DNA of 64,000 bases, from the NCBI GenBank assembly GCA_028278545.1, contig JANQED010000165.1, positions 1 through 64,000 on the forward strand. Reading direction: 5' to 3'. The translations under genes and the position numbers were made by a program. A model generated the notes under the pieces. That model saw only the letters and a list, made by a program, of their open reading frames with translations, did no database searches and was not told the origin of the DNA. This DNA is from Anaerolineales bacterium. Its GTDB lineage: Bacteria; Chloroflexota; Anaerolineae; Anaerolineales; UBA11858. Shown in pieces: positions 26,864-38,840 of this stretch (the stretch's first letter is position 1; every line of letters starts with the position of its first letter).

Positions 26864-26913
26864 TCGAACCTGACGAAAATTGGAAAAGGCTGCCCAAACG
26901 GGCAGCCTTTTTT
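26775..26913 (+). promoter_or_regulatory. Transcription attenuator of the ilv-leu operon
   Basis: Three competing pairings are visible. Segment 1 (26775-26782), inside the Leu/Val/Ile codons, pairs with segment 2 (26823-26831) in 8 pairs with one bulge. Segment 2 (26815-26827, CGTTTGGGCAGTC) pairs with segment 3 (26888-26900) in 13 pairs including one G-U; this is the antiterminator. Segment 3 with segment 4 (26900-26907 and the U-run) makes the terminator. A ribosome stalled at the branched-chain codons would cover segment 1 and favour the antiterminator; one that reaches the stop codon would free segment 1 and allow termination. Confidence 0.7.
26884..26913 (+). terminator. Intrinsic terminator (attenuator) before ilvD
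   Basis: Stem AAAAGGCTGCCC / GGGCAGCCTTTT with an AAAC loop, followed by T's, 50 bases before the ilvD ATG. It is a strong rho-independent terminator placed between the leader ORF and the first structural gene. Confidence 0.88.
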
Positions 26914-26961
26914 AGTTTCAGTGCCCTGGAATTCTAAGGCTGAACTATTTTAGAGACATCT

Positions 26962-28626
26962 ATGCGATCCGATCAAATTAAGAAAGGCTACGAAAGAGCT
27001 CCCCATCGATCCCTGCTCAAAGCCACCGGCGTGAAGGATGAAGATTTTGCCAAGCCTTTCATCGCCATCGTCAATTCCTACGTGGATATTATCCCCGGGC
27101 ACGTCCATTTGCAGGAGTTCGGAGGGATGATCAAGGAAGCCGTGCGCGCTGCCGGGGGTGTGCCGTTTGAATTCAACACGATTGGAGTCGATGACGGCAT
27201 CGCCATGGGTCATGCGGGCATGAAGTTCAGCCTGCCCTCTCGCGAGTTGATCGCCGACAGCGTCGAGACCATGATCCAGGCTCATCAATTTGATGGTATG
27301 GTCTGCATCCCCAACTGCGACAAAATTGTCCCCGGTATGGCGATGGCCGCCCTACGGGTAGACATCCCCGCCATTTTTATCTCAGGGGGGGCGATGGCGG
27401 CAGGGAAAACCCCCGAGGGCGAAACCGTAGACCTGATCTCAGTTTTCGAGGGTGTGGGGGCCTATAAAGCGGGGAAGATCGATGAAGCCCGCTTGAAGAT
27501 GCTGGAAGATCATGGCTGCCCTGGCTGCGGCTCGTGTTCAGGGTTGTTTACGGCCAACTCGATGAACTGTTTGCTGGAAGCCCTGGGGTTGGCCTTGCCG
27601 TACAACGGGTCGGCGCTGGCGTTGAGTGAGGAGCGCGCTGCCCTGGCACTGAAAGCCGCCGGGCAGATCATGTCCTTGGTGGAGGTTGATCTGACGCCCA
27701 GGAAGATCGTTACTCCCCAGGCCATCGACGATGCCTTTGCTCTGGATATGGCGATGGGCGGCAGCACCAACACGGTGTTGCATACCCTGGCGCTGGCCCA
27801 TGAAGCTGGCATCGAATATTCCCTGGAGCGCATCAACGCCGTTGCCGACAAAATCCCCCATCTGACCAAGGTCAGCCCCTCCGGGAAATGGCATATGGAA
27901 GATGTCCACCGCGCCGGTGGCGTGCCCGCGATCTTGAATGAGATCGCCAAAGCAGGAAACACGCTCGCGCTAGATCGCCAAACTGTTGCCGGGGTTTCCC
28001 TGCGGGAGTCGATCTCTGGGTGCAGTATCCGAGATTTCGAGGTGATCCACCCTCGAGAGAGTCCGCATTCCGCTCAGGGTGGGTTGTCCATCCTCTTTGG
28101 CAATCTGGCTCCCGAGGGGGGGGTGGTCAAAACAGGCGGTGTCTCCCCCAAGATGCGCAAGCATACCGGCCCGGCCCGGATATTCGAGAGTCAGGACGAT
28201 GCGATGCGCGGCATACTGAACCATGAGGTGCAGCCCGGTGATGTAGTGGTCATCCGCTATGAGGGGCCGCGCGGCGGCCCTGGAATGCAGGAGATGCTCT
28301 CACCGACTTCAGCCATCATGGGGATGGGGTTGGGTGAACAGGTTGCCCTGATCACCGATGGGCGATTTTCGGGAGGCACACGCGGTGCCTGTGTTGGGCA
28401 CATCAGCCCCGAGGCGGCAGCGCGCGGCCCCATCGCGGCTTTGGAAGATGGCGACATCATCGATATCGACCTGGAAGCCAGGGGTATCAACGTGCGCTTG
28501 AGCGACCCCGAAATCGAAGCTCGTTTGGCCGCTTTGCCGGCGTTCGAAGCCCAGACCTCAAGCTCCTGGTTGAAGCGCTATTCACGCATGGTGACCAGCG
28601 CAAGCCAGGGAGCGGTTTTGATTTAG
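26962..28626 (+). CDS. ilvD: Dihydroxy-acid dehydratase
   Basis: Fe-S dehydratase that makes the 2-keto acid precursors of valine and isoleucine. Cluster and metal motifs visible are CIPNCDK at 115-121 (C115, with D120 and K121 in the Mg site) and CPGCGSC at 186-192. The first loop reads DIIPGHVHL as in E. coli-type [4Fe-4S] enzymes rather than the PCN type. At 554 residues it is full length. It is the first structural gene after the attenuator, so the whole downstream operon should respond to branched-chain aminoacyl-tRNA levels. Confidence 0.95.
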   Translation: MRSDQIKKGYERAPHRSLLKATGVKDEDFAKPFIAIVNSYVDIIPGHVHLQEFGGMIKEAVRAAGGVPFEFNTIGVDDGIAMGHAGMKFSLPSRELIADSVETMIQAHQFDGMVCIPNCDKIVPGMAMAALRVDIPAIFISGGAMAAGKTPEGETVDLISVFEGVGAYKAGKIDEARLKMLEDHGCPGCGSCSGLFTANSMNCLLEALGLALPYNGSALALSEERAALALKAAGQIMSLVEVDLTPRKIVTPQAIDDAFALDMAMGGSTNTVLHTLALAHEAGIEYSLERINAVADKIPHLTKVSPSGKWHMEDVHRAGGVPAILNEIAKAGNTLALDRQTVAGVSLRESISGCSIRDFEVIHPRESPHSAQGGLSILFGNLAPEGGVVKTGGVSPKMRKHTGPARIFESQDDAMRGILNHEVQPGDVVVIRYEGPRGGPGMQEMLSPTSAIMGMGLGEQVALITDGRFSGGTRGACVGHISPEAAARGPIAALEDGDIIDIDLEARGINVRLSDPEIEARLAALPAFEAQTSSSWLKRYSRMVTSASQGAVLI

Positions 28627-28669
28627 CGCTTAGAAGCTAGAGATTGTTACTTGCCTAAGGAGTAGTAGG

Positions 28670-30373
28670 ATGAAATTGACTGGCGCAGAAATTTTTTGGG
28701 AGTGCATGATGCGAGAAGGGGTCGAGGTAGCTTTCGGTTACCCGGGTGGCGCTATCATGCCTGTGCACGATGCGATGCTCAAGTACCCTGTTCATCATGT
28801 GCTCGTCCGCCACGAGCAGGGCGCCGCTCATGCCGCGGATGGCTACGCTCGTGCTTCTGGTAAGGTGGGAGTCGCCCTGGCGACCTCCGGCCCGGGAGCG
28901 ACCAACCTGGTGACGGGCATCGCCACAGCGATAATGGATTCATCACCGATTGTGTGCGTTACAGGGCAGGTGGCCGCGCACCTCATTGGGGGGGACGCTT
29001 TTCAGGAGACCGATGTTACGGGGATCACCCTGCCCATTACTAAACACAATTATTTGGTCACCCGCGCCCATGAGATTGCCCAGGTTGTGCGGGAAGCGTT
29101 CCATATCGCCCGCAGTGGCCGTCCCGGCCCGGTCTTGATCGATATCTGTAAGAACGCCCAGATCGAAGAAGCTGAGTTTGCATATCCAGATCATCTCTCC
29201 TTGCCAGGATATCAGCCACCTGAACATGCCCCAGAAGTTGACCTTGAGAAAGCCGCCGCTTTGATCGAACAGGCTGAACGCCCGGTGATATTGGCCGGGC
29301 ACGGCGTCTTGATGGCGGACGCGGTCGAGGAATTGCGCATTTTTGCCACCAAAACCCAGACTCCGGTCTCGATGACGTTGCTTGGCCTGGGGGCTATGCC
29401 TGCTTCGCATCCTTTAAGTTTGGATATGATGGGCATGCACGGCGAGGCTTACGCCAATAACGCCATTCAAAATGCCGACCTGCTGTTGGCGTTTGGGATG
29501 CGCTTCGACGACCGGGTGACGGGCAACCTGCGCACTTATGCCCCCCGAGCGCGTAAGATCCATATCGAGATCGACCCCTCGGAAGTGCATAAAAATGTGC
29601 AGGTTGATGTCTCATTGATCGGGGACCTCAAAACGGTGCTCACCGATCTGATCCCCATGGTTGATGAGATTGGCCACGATGAGTGGTTGGCGCAGATCGA
29701 GGGATGGAAGAAGGAAACTGAAGAACGCAGCATCATGGCCTGGCCGAGCGAGAACAAGTTGCATACCGCACATGCGATTCGTGAGATTTGGCAGGCCACT
29801 AAGGGGGATTCGATCGTGGTGACCGGTGTCGGTCAACACCAGATGTGGGCCGCGCAATATTATCCGTTCGAGAAGCCCAACCGTTTGATCACCTCGGGGG
29901 GCGCGGGCACCATGGGATTTGGTCTGCCCGCCGCCTTGGGAGCCTGGTTTGCCGATAAAGACCAAGATATATGGCTGATTGATGGTGATGGCAGCTTCCA
30001 GATGACTCAGGCCGAGCTATCAACCGCTGTTCAAGAAGGGGCCAATGTCAAAATTGCCATCATGAACAACCAGTTCCTGGGCATGGTGCGGCAGTGGCAG
30101 GAATTCTTCTTCGACCGCCGATACGCGGCGACGCCGATTTCGAGCCCGGATTTCGTCAAGCTGGCTGAGGCCCATGGAATCCCGGCTAAACGGGTGACTG
30201 AACATGGGCAGGCGCTTCCGGCGATTGAGTTCGCCAGCCAGACGCCCGGCCCGGTGCTGATCGAGTTCGTCGTTGAGAAGGAAGATTCGGTTTATCCGAT
30301 GGTTCCTTCGGGGGCTGACCTGGATGCGATGATCCGACGCCCGGTAGAGAACAAAGCCGCGGCCGCAGATTGA
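28670..30373 (+). CDS. ilvB: Acetolactate synthase large (catalytic) subunit
   Basis: TPP-dependent enzyme condensing pyruvate with pyruvate or 2-oxobutyrate. The catalytic glutamate is E49 in [16 protein letters not shown], and the thiamine-binding motif begins [12 protein letters not shown] near residue 442. The FAD-binding middle domain is present. 567 residues is standard. AAGGAG precedes the ATG by 8-9 bases. It is followed within 20 bp by the regulatory subunit ilvN. Confidence 0.95.
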   Translation: MKLTGAEIFWECMMREGVEVAFGYPGGAIMPVHDAMLKYPVHHVLVRHEQGAAHAADGYARASGKVGVALATSGPGATNLVTGIATAIMDSSPIVCVTGQVAAHLIGGDAFQETDVTGITLPITKHNYLVTRAHEIAQVVREAFHIARSGRPGPVLIDICKNAQIEEAEFAYPDHLSLPGYQPPEHAPEVDLEKAAALIEQAERPVILAGHGVLMADAVEELRIFATKTQTPVSMTLLGLGAMPASHPLSLDMMGMHGEAYANNAIQNADLLLAFGMRFDDRVTGNLRTYAPRARKIHIEIDPSEVHKNVQVDVSLIGDLKTVLTDLIPMVDEIGHDEWLAQIEGWKKETEERSIMAWPSENKLHTAHAIREIWQATKGDSIVVTGVGQHQMWAAQYYPFEKPNRLITSGGAGTMGFGLPAALGAWFADKDQDIWLIDGDGSFQMTQAELSTAVQEGANVKIAIMNNQFLGMVRQWQEFFFDRRYAATPISSPDFVKLAEAHGIPAKRVTEHGQALPAIEFASQTPGPVLIEFVVEKEDSVYPMVPSGADLDAMIRRPVENKAAAAD

Positions 30374-30392
30374 AAATTAGGAGGATGTGATC

Positions 30393-30944
30393 ATGCAACA
30401 CACACTTATCGCTTTGGTAGAGAACAAACCCGGCGTGCTCAACCGGGTGGCATCCCTCTTTCGTCGCCGCAACTTCAATATTGAGTCCCTCAATGTCGGC
30501 AGAACAGAGAAACGTGATGTCTCTCGCATGACGATCGTGATGGACAGCCAGAACGTGGATGCTCGCAAAGTGGAAGCTAACCTGTATAAGCTGGTGAACG
30601 TGATCGACGTTCAGGACGTCACCAATCAGGCGGCGATCACCCGTGATCTGGCACTGATCAAAGTCGAATGTTCCCCCGAGCAGCGCGCTGAAGTTGCCAA
30701 TCTGGCCTCTATTTTCCGGGCGCGCATCGTCGATGTCGCTCCAAAATCTGTGGTGGTTGAGATCACCGGCACGGAAGACAAGATCGAAGGCTTAATGGAG
30801 TTGCTGCGGCCGATTGGGATTTTAGAAATGGTGCGTACCGGCCAAGTGGCCATGATGCGCGGCTCGGCGGTGGGTATCCGCCATACGCCTGGTACCAATG
30901 GACACAAAAAGAGTGAGCAGTTGTCGATGATCAGTGGGCAGTGA
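30393..30944 (+). CDS. ilvN: Acetolactate synthase small (regulatory) subunit
   Basis: A 183-residue two-ACT-domain regulatory subunit that confers valine feedback control on IlvB. The first ACT domain (about 1-75) contains NKPGVLNRVASLFRRRNFNI and a typical GRTEKRDVSRMTIV strand; the second spans about 80-160. The ATG at 30393 is preferred to an in-frame GTG two codons upstream because AGGAGG lies 8 bases before it. The C-terminal 20 residues are variable in the family. Confidence 0.94.
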   Translation: MQHTLIALVENKPGVLNRVASLFRRRNFNIESLNVGRTEKRDVSRMTIVMDSQNVDARKVEANLYKLVNVIDVQDVTNQAAITRDLALIKVECSPEQRAEVANLASIFRARIVDVAPKSVVVEITGTEDKIEGLMELLRPIGILEMVRTGQVAMMRGSAVGIRHTPGTNGHKKSEQLSMISGQ

Positions 30945-30973
30945 GGCTAGGTTTGCCGGACACTGGGTATTGA

Positions 30974-32008
<1,035 letters not shown>

Positions 32009-32057
32009 AGCGTGGAGCAATATGGATCGTTCCACGCTCCACTGAATTGAGAAGACC

Positions 32058-33728
32058 ATGAATACGAAAACTACCAACCCCAATTATGTGCGGATATTCG
32101 ACACCACTTTGCGAGATGGTGAGCAGTCTCCGGGCGCGACGCTGACATCTTCCGAGAAGCTGGAGATCGCCCATGGGCTGGCCCGTCTGGGCGTGGATGT
32201 GATCGAGGCCGGTTTCCCGGCCGCCTCCCCAGATGATCTGGAAGGGGTGCGCCGCATCGCCCTCGAGGTGGGCAACCCTGTCCCGGGCGAGTCCGCTTTC
32301 TCCCGCGATGTGCCGATCATCTGTGGTCTGGCGCGCGCCACCAAATCGGATATCGACGCCGCCTGGGAGGCAGTCCGTCACGCAGCCCGGCCGCGCATTC
32401 ATACATTTTTGGCTACCTCGCCCATCCACATGCGCTATAAGCTCAAGATGGAGCCCGAAGACGTGGTTGAACGCACACGCGAGATGGTGGCATATGCGAA
32501 ATCCTATTGTGACGACATCCAATTCTCACCTGAAGACGCCGGACGCAGTGACCCAGAATTCCTCTACCTGGTCTTAGGAGAAGCGATCAAGGCCGGGGCG
32601 ACCACGATCAATATCCCCGATACGGTGGGCTACACCACACCTGATGAATTCGGTCAGTTGATTGAGGGAATTATTGCCAATACCCCGAACGTCGAAGAAG
32701 CCATTGTCGCTGTGCATTGCCATGATGACCTGGGGTTGGCGACCGCCAACACATTGGCCGGTATCCAGGTCGGGGCTCGACAGGCGGAAGTGACCATCAA
32801 TGGCATTGGAGAGCGCGCTGGAAATACATCCCTCGAAGAAATCGCTATGGCTCTGCATACCCGCCGTGCCGTGATTGGATTGGAGACCGGCATTGACACG
32901 ACGCAGATTGTCCGCACCAGCCGCATGGTTTCCAACTATACCGGCATATCAGTCCAACCCAATAAAGCGATTGTCGGCGCAAATGCCTTTGCCCACGAAG
33001 CTGGTATCCATCAGGATGGCCTGCTCAAGAATCAGGCTACTTATGAAATCATGCGCCCGGAAACGGTGGGACTGAATCGCTCTCGCTTGGTATTGGGGAA
33101 ACACTCTGGCCGCCATGCCCTCAAAGTGCGTCTGGCCGAGTTGGGTTATGAATTAGACGATGAAGAAATGGCCCAAACTTTTACTCGTTTCAAAGATTTG
33201 GCAGATAAGAAGAAGACCATCACCGATGCCGACTTAGAAGCGCTGGTCTCTGACGAAATTTATCAACCCCGCGAGATATTCAGCCTCGATGGCTTGCAGG
33301 TGGCATGTGGGACGATTGGCCTGCCCACAGCTACCGTGAGGTTGACAGGCCCGGATGGGGAGCTGCATGTCCAGGCTGCGATAGGTACTGGGCCGGTGGA
33401 TGCAGCGTACAAAGCCATCGATGAGATCGTACAAGCGCCAAATACCTTGCTTGAGTTCTCAATCAGGGCCATCACCGAAGGGATCGATGCCCTGGGTGAG
33501 GTGACCGTGCGCTTACAGGCCGAAAACGGTTCCCTTCCCAGGAGGACATCTCCACAGAGTGGCCGGGCATATCGGTTCACCTTCGGCGGCCACGGTGCCG
33601 ACACCGATATCATCGTTGCCAGTGCCAAAGCCTATCTTTCGGCGATCAACAAACTTCTGGCTGCCAGCGGCCGCTACGGTCGGCCTGAAAAGGTCACCGA
33701 AGTAGCTGTCACCGAGCCGGTTTCGTAA
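32058..33728 (+). CDS. leuA: 2-Isopropylmalate synthase
   Basis: First enzyme of leucine synthesis. The catalytic HMGL-like barrel begins with [17 protein letters not shown] (residues 14-30) and has the [16 protein letters not shown] metal-binding segment. The C-terminal LeuA regulatory domain (about 400-515) is present, so leucine feedback is expected. At 556 residues it is a long-form LeuA. It shares the operon with cimA, a related but distinct enzyme. Confidence 0.94.
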   Translation: MNTKTTNPNYVRIFDTTLRDGEQSPGATLTSSEKLEIAHGLARLGVDVIEAGFPAASPDDLEGVRRIALEVGNPVPGESAFSRDVPIICGLARATKSDIDAAWEAVRHAARPRIHTFLATSPIHMRYKLKMEPEDVVERTREMVAYAKSYCDDIQFSPEDAGRSDPEFLYLVLGEAIKAGATTINIPDTVGYTTPDEFGQLIEGIIANTPNVEEAIVAVHCHDDLGLATANTLAGIQVGARQAEVTINGIGERAGNTSLEEIAMALHTRRAVIGLETGIDTTQIVRTSRMVSNYTGISVQPNKAIVGANAFAHEAGIHQDGLLKNQATYEIMRPETVGLNRSRLVLGKHSGRHALKVRLAELGYELDDEEMAQTFTRFKDLADKKKTITDADLEALVSDEIYQPREIFSLDGLQVACGTIGLPTATVRLTGPDGELHVQAAIGTGPVDAAYKAIDEIVQAPNTLLEFSIRAITEGIDALGEVTVRLQAENGSLPRRTSPQSGRAYRFTFGGHGADTDIIVASAKAYLSAINKLLAASGRYGRPEKVTEVAVTEPVS

Positions 33729-33799
33729 AGAGAAACCAGATTTCTCGAGCAAATAAATCTGACACTGAAAAAAGATCAAGTTTTCATGAGGAGAAAACC

Positions 33800-34000
33800 A
33801 TGACCCCCGAAGAGAAGAAGAACTGGAAGCCTGAGAAATTCCCTCAGCCGCGCACGTTCCCCTCGGAATGGCATATGCCTGGGCTGATGCCCTCCAATGA
33901 AGGTGATGCGGTCGAAGGCGCGCCCGATGAATGGAAGCCTGAAAAATTCCCTCAGCCGCGTACCTTCCCAAAGAACTGGCATTCCGACGATAGGAACTGA
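33800..34000 (+). CDS. Small protein with two WKPEKFPQPRTFP repeats
   Basis: A 66-residue hydrophilic, proline- and charge-rich protein between leuA and leuC. It is made of two copies of a 17-residue unit (residues 9-25 and 45-61; core WKPEKFPQPRTFP, ending WH) joined by a 19-residue acidic linker. The two DNA copies differ at six codons, four of them synonymous, and the 13-residue core is unchanged, which implies selection on the protein. GAGGAG lies 6 bases before the ATG. No signal peptide, membrane segment, cysteine or known domain is seen. I do not recognise the family. Its operon position suggests an accessory role to leucine enzymes, unproven. Confidence 0.72.
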   Translation: MTPEEKKNWKPEKFPQPRTFPSEWHMPGLMPSNEGDAVEGAPDEWKPEKFPQPRTFPKNWHSDDRN

Positions 34001-34041
34001 CCCACTGACAAATCACCCATTAATGAACTGTCCAACCACCT

Positions 34042-35448
34042 ATGCCTCAAACCCTTTTTGAAAAAGCCTGGCAGCAGCATGTCGTTGTGCAAGAGCCGGA
34101 CTCCCCGGCCGTGTTGTATATCGACCTGCATTTAGTGCATGAGGTCACCTCCCCCCAAGCCTTCAATGGTTTGCGGAGTAAAGGCCTCGAAGTGCGGCGT
34201 CCAGGGCGAACCGTTGCGACGATGGATCACTCCACGCCTACCCAGGGCTTGAGTCTATCCCTGGTTGACGATCTGGCTGCCCGGCAAATCCGCCAGTTCC
34301 AGACCAACTGCCGGGATTTTGGTATTCCCCTCTATGACCTTGAAAGTGACCAGCGCGGCATCGTCCATGTGGTTGGGCCGGAACAGGGTTACACCCAGCC
34401 GGGCATGACCATCGTCTGCGGTGACAGCCACACTTCGACACACGGCGCTTTTGGCGCGCTGGCCTTTGGCATCGGCACCAGCGAGGTCGAGCATGTCCTG
34501 GCAACCCAATGCCTGCTGCAATATCGACCGAAGACCTTCCTGGTTAATTTCGAAGGGCAGCTCCAACCCGGCGTGACTGCCAAGGATATGATCCTGGCCC
34601 TGATTGCCCAGATTGGCATTGGCGGCGGCACAGGTCACGTTTTTGAGTATTCAGGATTGGCGGTGCGTGCTCTCGATATGGAAGCCCGCATGACCTTGTG
34701 CAACATGTCCGTCGAAGCAGGAGCCCGCGCCGGGATGATCGCGCCAGACGAGACCACATTTGCCTATCTCGAAGGCCGCCCTCATGTTCCCCAAGGGGAA
34801 GATTGGGAGAATTCGCTCGATCATTGGCGGGAATTACCCTCTGATCCAGGCGCCAGCTATGACAAAGAGATCACCATTGACGTGTCGGGCCTGGAGCCCA
34901 TGTTGACTTATGGCACTAACCCGGGCATGGGCATACCCATAGGGAGTCCTATCCCCGACCCGGCGCGTGTTTCTGACCCTGGGCAGCGTCAAGCCCTTGA
35001 GGGTGCTCTGCGTTATATGGGCCTGACCCCAGGGAGGCCCCTGGAAGGCCATCCGGTGGACGTGGTCTTCGTTGGAAGCTGCACCAACGGCCGTATCGCT
35101 GATTTGCGCCAGATCGCTTCAGTATTAAATGACCGCCAGGTGGCCGATGGCGTGCGCCTGTTGGTTGTTCCTGGCTCGGAAAGAGTGCGCGCCCAGGCCG
35201 AGGCCGAAGGAATCGACCGGGTCGTGCGCCAGGCGGGAGGAGAATGGCGCTTCGCCGGGTGCAGCATGTGCATCGCCATGAACGGCGATCAGCTTCAACC
35301 GGGGCAGTATGCCGTCAGCACCAGCAATCGCAATTTCGAAGGTCGCCAGGGCAAAGGTGGGCGGACGTTCCTCGCCAGCCCGTTGACCGCGGCCGCAGCG
35401 GCTGTGACGGGGAAGATAACTGATCCCCGAACGCTCGACGTTCAATAA
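34042..35448 (+). CDS. leuC: 3-Isopropylmalate dehydratase large subunit
   Basis: Aconitase-family [4Fe-4S] subunit isomerising isopropylmalate; with CimA present it likely also acts on citramalate for isoleucine. Cluster cysteines are visible in VGSCTNGR and [11 protein letters not shown]. The active-site loop is the bacterial type (MDHSTPTQG), and [26 protein letters not shown] is conserved. 468 residues is the usual length of bacterial-type LeuC. The start has no strong ribosome-binding sequence and lies 41 bp after the small repeat protein. Confidence 0.94.
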   Translation: MPQTLFEKAWQQHVVVQEPDSPAVLYIDLHLVHEVTSPQAFNGLRSKGLEVRRPGRTVATMDHSTPTQGLSLSLVDDLAARQIRQFQTNCRDFGIPLYDLESDQRGIVHVVGPEQGYTQPGMTIVCGDSHTSTHGAFGALAFGIGTSEVEHVLATQCLLQYRPKTFLVNFEGQLQPGVTAKDMILALIAQIGIGGGTGHVFEYSGLAVRALDMEARMTLCNMSVEAGARAGMIAPDETTFAYLEGRPHVPQGEDWENSLDHWRELPSDPGASYDKEITIDVSGLEPMLTYGTNPGMGIPIGSPIPDPARVSDPGQRQALEGALRYMGLTPGRPLEGHPVDVVFVGSCTNGRIADLRQIASVLNDRQVADGVRLLVVPGSERVRAQAEAEGIDRVVRQAGGEWRFAGCSMCIAMNGDQLQPGQYAVSTSNRNFEGRQGKGGRTFLASPLTAAAAAVTGKITDPRTLDVQ

Positions 35449-35463
35449 TCAACACGCCAATTT

Positions 35464-36069
35464 ATGATGGAACCATTTACCACACTCACCTCCAGGCTCA
35501 CCCCCTTGCCTCACCGCAATATTGACACCGACCAGATCATTCCGGCGCGCTATCTCAAAGTCACGGACAAAGCCGGGTTGTCGGAAGGGCTTTTTCACGA
35601 TTGGCGGTATGACGCTCAGGGGATAGAAGACCCCAATTTTGTGTTGAACCAGCCCCAATACCAGGGAGCGAGCATCCTGCTGGCAGGCGATAATTTCGGC
35701 TGCGGGTCTTCCCGTGAGCACGCTCCCTGGGCGCTGGTCGGCTGGGGGATCAGGGCGGTGATCTCGACTTCTTTTGCCGATATCTTCCACAACAACGCCC
35801 TCAAGAATGGCTTGCTCCCGGTGGTCGTTGCTGAAGATTTTCATCAGGAGCTGTTCGAATTGACTGCCGAGAACCCAGCTCTCGAAGTCACCATTGATCT
35901 GGAATCCCAAATGCTGGGTTTGCCTGACGGCTCCGCGGCAAAGTTCCCCATGGATGCTTTCGCCCGGAAATGCTTGCTGGAGGGGATGGATCAGTTGGGA
36001 TATATCCACTCATTTGAAGACCGGATTGCCGCCTTCGAAATCGAGCGAGGGATTCACATTATTGGCTAA
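35464..36069 (+). CDS. leuD: 3-Isopropylmalate dehydratase small subunit
   Basis: A 201-residue swivel-domain subunit that completes the LeuCD enzyme. The family motifs [13 protein letters not shown] (near residue 20) and [14 protein letters not shown] (near 78) are intact, and length is of the long bacterial LeuD type. It follows leuC by 15 bp. Two adjacent ATG codons leave the start ambiguous by one residue. Confidence 0.94.
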   Translation: MMEPFTTLTSRLTPLPHRNIDTDQIIPARYLKVTDKAGLSEGLFHDWRYDAQGIEDPNFVLNQPQYQGASILLAGDNFGCGSSREHAPWALVGWGIRAVISTSFADIFHNNALKNGLLPVVVAEDFHQELFELTAENPALEVTIDLESQMLGLPDGSAAKFPMDAFARKCLLEGMDQLGYIHSFEDRIAAFEIERGIHIIG

Positions 36070-36148
36070 ATTTACTCCAAGCTCAGGTGAGGCCGAAACT
36101 CAACACCTGGGTTTCGGCATAAGTTTTGTGACGAGTTAGGAGAGAGGC

Positions 36149-37711
36149 ATGAGCAGACAAGTATTCGTATACGACACGACACTGCGAGATGGGACACAGC
36201 GAGAGGGGATTTCACTTTCATGCGATGATAAGCTGCGCATCGCCCAGAAGTTGGATGAGTTAGGCGTGGCCTACATTGAGGGTGGCTGGCCCGGATCGAA
36301 CCCCAAGGATGTCGAGTTCTTTGAGAGAGCAGGCGAATTGAATCTCAATCATGCCAAGATTGCTGCCTTTGGCTCTACCTGCCGGGTGGGCTCTGATCCC
36401 AAAGAGGATGCCAATATCCGGGCGATGCTGGACTCGGGGGCACCGGTGTGCACCGTCGTGGGTAAATCGTGGGAACTGCACGTCAGGGATGTGCTCAAAA
36501 CCACGCCGGAAGAGAATCTGCGCATTATCAAGCAGAGTGTGGCATATCTCAAAGAACAGGGCCGCGAAGTCGTTTACGATGCGGAGCACTTCTTCGATGG
36601 CTACAAAGCTGACTCCGATTATGCCCTGCAAACCTTGCAGGCAGCCGTCGAAGGGGGTGCTGAAACGATCGTGCTTTGCGATACCAACGGTGGAACACTG
36701 CCCTGGGAGGTGGCTGAATTCTCTCAAGAGGTGCGTGCCCGTTTTCCCGATGTGATTCTGGGCATCCATGCCCATAATGATGGGGAATGTGGCGTCGCTA
36801 ACACGTTGGTGGCCATTGAACAGGGTGCCAGGCACGTTCAAGGCACCATCAATGGCTATGGCGAGCGCTGTGGTAACGCCAACCTGTGCAGTGCTATCCC
36901 CGATCTGGAATTGAAGATGGGCTATGACTGTCTGCCGGAGGGTAATTTGCCCGCTCTAACGGACGTCTCCCATTTTGTGGCCGAAGTGGCTAACCTAGCA
37001 CCAGACGAGCATATGCCCTTCGTTGGACAAAGTGCATTTGCCCATAAAGGCGGCATCCACGTGGCGGCCATGCGCCGCAATGTCAACAGCTACCAGCATA
37101 TTGACCCCTCATTGGTGGGCAACCAGATGCGTACGGTGGTTTCTGAGCTTTCGGGGCGCGGCAATCTCTTCTCGAAGGCTGAAGAGCTCGACCTGGATGT
37201 CGAAGGCGGCGATGCAGTTACCTCTGTCCTTGAAGAGATCAAATCTTTGGAAGCGCGTGGTTTCTCCTTCGAAGCTGCCGAGGCTTCAGTGGCCTTGATG
37301 CTGCATCGTCAAAAGCCGGATTACCAGGCCCCCTTTGAGTTAATCGACTTCTCTGCGACGGTAGAACACCGCCGGGGCAGGGGCGTCTTTGCCGAGGCGA
37401 CGGTGAAAGTCTGTGTGGACGGTGAAATCTTCCACACGGTCGCGGAGGGGAACGGCCCGGTAAATGCCCTGGACGCGGCCTTGCGCAAAGCCCTGCTGCC
37501 CGTCTATCCCCGGCTGGGTGAGTTTCAACTGGCTGATTACAAAGTACGTATCCTGGATAGTGACAGCGGCACCGCAGCGACGACGCGTGTGCTCATCGAC
37601 ACCCAAAATCATCATAAACGCTGGAGCACGGTGGGCGCCAGCGCAAATATCATCGAGGCCAGTTGGCTGGCTCTGGCCGACAGCATGGAATATGGATTGA
37701 CCCTGGCATGA
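36149..37711 (+). CDS. cimA: (R)-Citramalate synthase
   Basis: LeuA-like enzyme that condenses pyruvate with acetyl-CoA to citramalate, bypassing threonine deaminase for isoleucine synthesis. The barrel starts [16 protein letters not shown] (residues 10-25) and has [11 protein letters not shown], a hallmark of this long CimA type, plus [16 protein letters not shown]-terminal regulatory domain is present. 520 residues is typical. AGGAGAG lies just before the ATG. The enzyme uses LeuCD and LeuB for its next steps, explaining its place between leuD and leuB. No ilvA is in the window. Confidence 0.92.
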   Translation: MSRQVFVYDTTLRDGTQREGISLSCDDKLRIAQKLDELGVAYIEGGWPGSNPKDVEFFERAGELNLNHAKIAAFGSTCRVGSDPKEDANIRAMLDSGAPVCTVVGKSWELHVRDVLKTTPEENLRIIKQSVAYLKEQGREVVYDAEHFFDGYKADSDYALQTLQAAVEGGAETIVLCDTNGGTLPWEVAEFSQEVRARFPDVILGIHAHNDGECGVANTLVAIEQGARHVQGTINGYGERCGNANLCSAIPDLELKMGYDCLPEGNLPALTDVSHFVAEVANLAPDEHMPFVGQSAFAHKGGIHVAAMRRNVNSYQHIDPSLVGNQMRTVVSELSGRGNLFSKAEELDLDVEGGDAVTSVLEEIKSLEARGFSFEAAEASVALMLHRQKPDYQAPFELIDFSATVEHRRGRGVFAEATVKVCVDGEIFHTVAEGNGPVNALDAALRKALLPVYPRLGEFQLADYKVRILDSDSGTAATTRVLIDTQNHHKRWSTVGASANIIEASWLALADSMEYGLTLA

Positions 37712-38778
37712 AGGCAAAAATCGTTCTCCTTCCTGGAGATGGCATCGGCCCTGAGGTCTTAGGTGCGGCCCAGAAGGTCTTAGAGGCTGTCGCAGTCAAG
37801 TATGATCACCAATTCACGTATGATAAGCATCTGATTGGGGGTTGTGCGATGGATGCTTCTGGCACTGCATTGACAGATGAAACGCTCTCTGCATGCATCG
37901 AGTCAGATGGGGTTTTGTTAGGCGCGGTGGGTGGCCCAAAATGGGATGATCCCACAGCCAAGGTTCGCCCCGAGCAAGGATTATTGGCCTTGCGCAAGGG
38001 ATTAGGTACTTTTGCCAATTTGCGTCCTGTAAAGCCGCATCCCGATCTTTTAGACGCTTCGCCCCTGCGCCCAGAGCGGTTGGACGGGGTGGATTTGGTG
38101 GTGGTGCGCGAACTAACGGGAGGGATTTACTTTGGAGAGCCGCGCGCCCGAAAACCCTTAGCAGGAGGCATCCAGGCTGTTGACACGATGTCCTATACCG
38201 ATGAGGAAATACGCCGCGTGGCCCATTTAGCGTTCAAGCTGGCGCGCGGCCGCCGCAGCAAAGTCAACTCTGTTGATAAGGCCAACGTGCTGGAGAGTTC
38301 GCGCCTCTGGCGGCAGACAGTCACTGAGGTCGCGGGGGAATATCCCGATGTGGAACTCGAACACACCTTGGTGGATGCCGCGGCCATGTTCCTTATTCAA
38401 CGTCCAGCATCCTTCGACGTCATGCTGACGGCCAATATGTTTGGTGACATCCTCACCGATGAGGCTTCCGTGCTGACCGGCTCGATGGGCAACCTGCCTT
38501 CAGCCTCGTTGGGCGAGAGCGGCCCTGGTCTGTATGAGCCCATCCATGGCTCTGCGCCCGATATTGCCGGGCAGGGCGTTGCCAACCCGATTGGCATGAT
38601 CCTGTCGATGGCGATGATGTTACGCTATTCGTTGAGCCTCGAAGACGAAGCTCAGCAGGTGGAAAACGCTGTCGATGCTGCGCTCTCGTCAGGCCACCGC
38701 ACGAGGGATCTGGCTAATGCCGCGGAAACTGCGCTCAACACGCAAGAGATGACCAGGGTAATCGTTGACCAAATCTGA
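37708..38778 (+). CDS. leuB: 3-Isopropylmalate dehydrogenase
   Basis: A 356-residue beta-decarboxylating dehydrogenase. The N-terminus ([14 protein letters not shown]) is canonical, and the metal and substrate site appears as [17 protein letters not shown] with the NAD-binding segment [15 protein letters not shown]. The start at 37708 overlaps the cimA stop as ATGA; an in-frame codon at 37663 would put extra residues inside cimA. It acts on isopropylmalate and probably methylmalate in the leucine and citramalate branches. Confidence 0.95.
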   Translation: MKAKIVLLPGDGIGPEVLGAAQKVLEAVAVKYDHQFTYDKHLIGGCAMDASGTALTDETLSACIESDGVLLGAVGGPKWDDPTAKVRPEQGLLALRKGLGTFANLRPVKPHPDLLDASPLRPERLDGVDLVVVRELTGGIYFGEPRARKPLAGGIQAVDTMSYTDEEIRRVAHLAFKLARGRRSKVNSVDKANVLESSRLWRQTVTEVAGEYPDVELEHTLVDAAAMFLIQRPASFDVMLTANMFGDILTDEASVLTGSMGNLPSASLGESGPGLYEPIHGSAPDIAGQGVANPIGMILSMAMMLRYSLSLEDEAQQVENAVDAALSSGHRTRDLANAAETALNTQEMTRVIVDQI

Positions 38779-38840
38779 TTGCGTATATACATAGAAGTCC
38801 TCGGAAAGAATATCCGTATCTCATTTCTTAGGAGACACTG

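Noticed and set aside
26563-26961. T-box or other riboswitch before ilvD
   Set aside because: No T-box AGGGTGGNACCGCG element or specifier-loop layout is present; the folding alternatives are explained by the leader-peptide attenuator.
36081-36118. Intrinsic terminator between leuD and cimA
   Set aside because: The stems are not followed by a T-run, and cimA is clearly part of the same operon.
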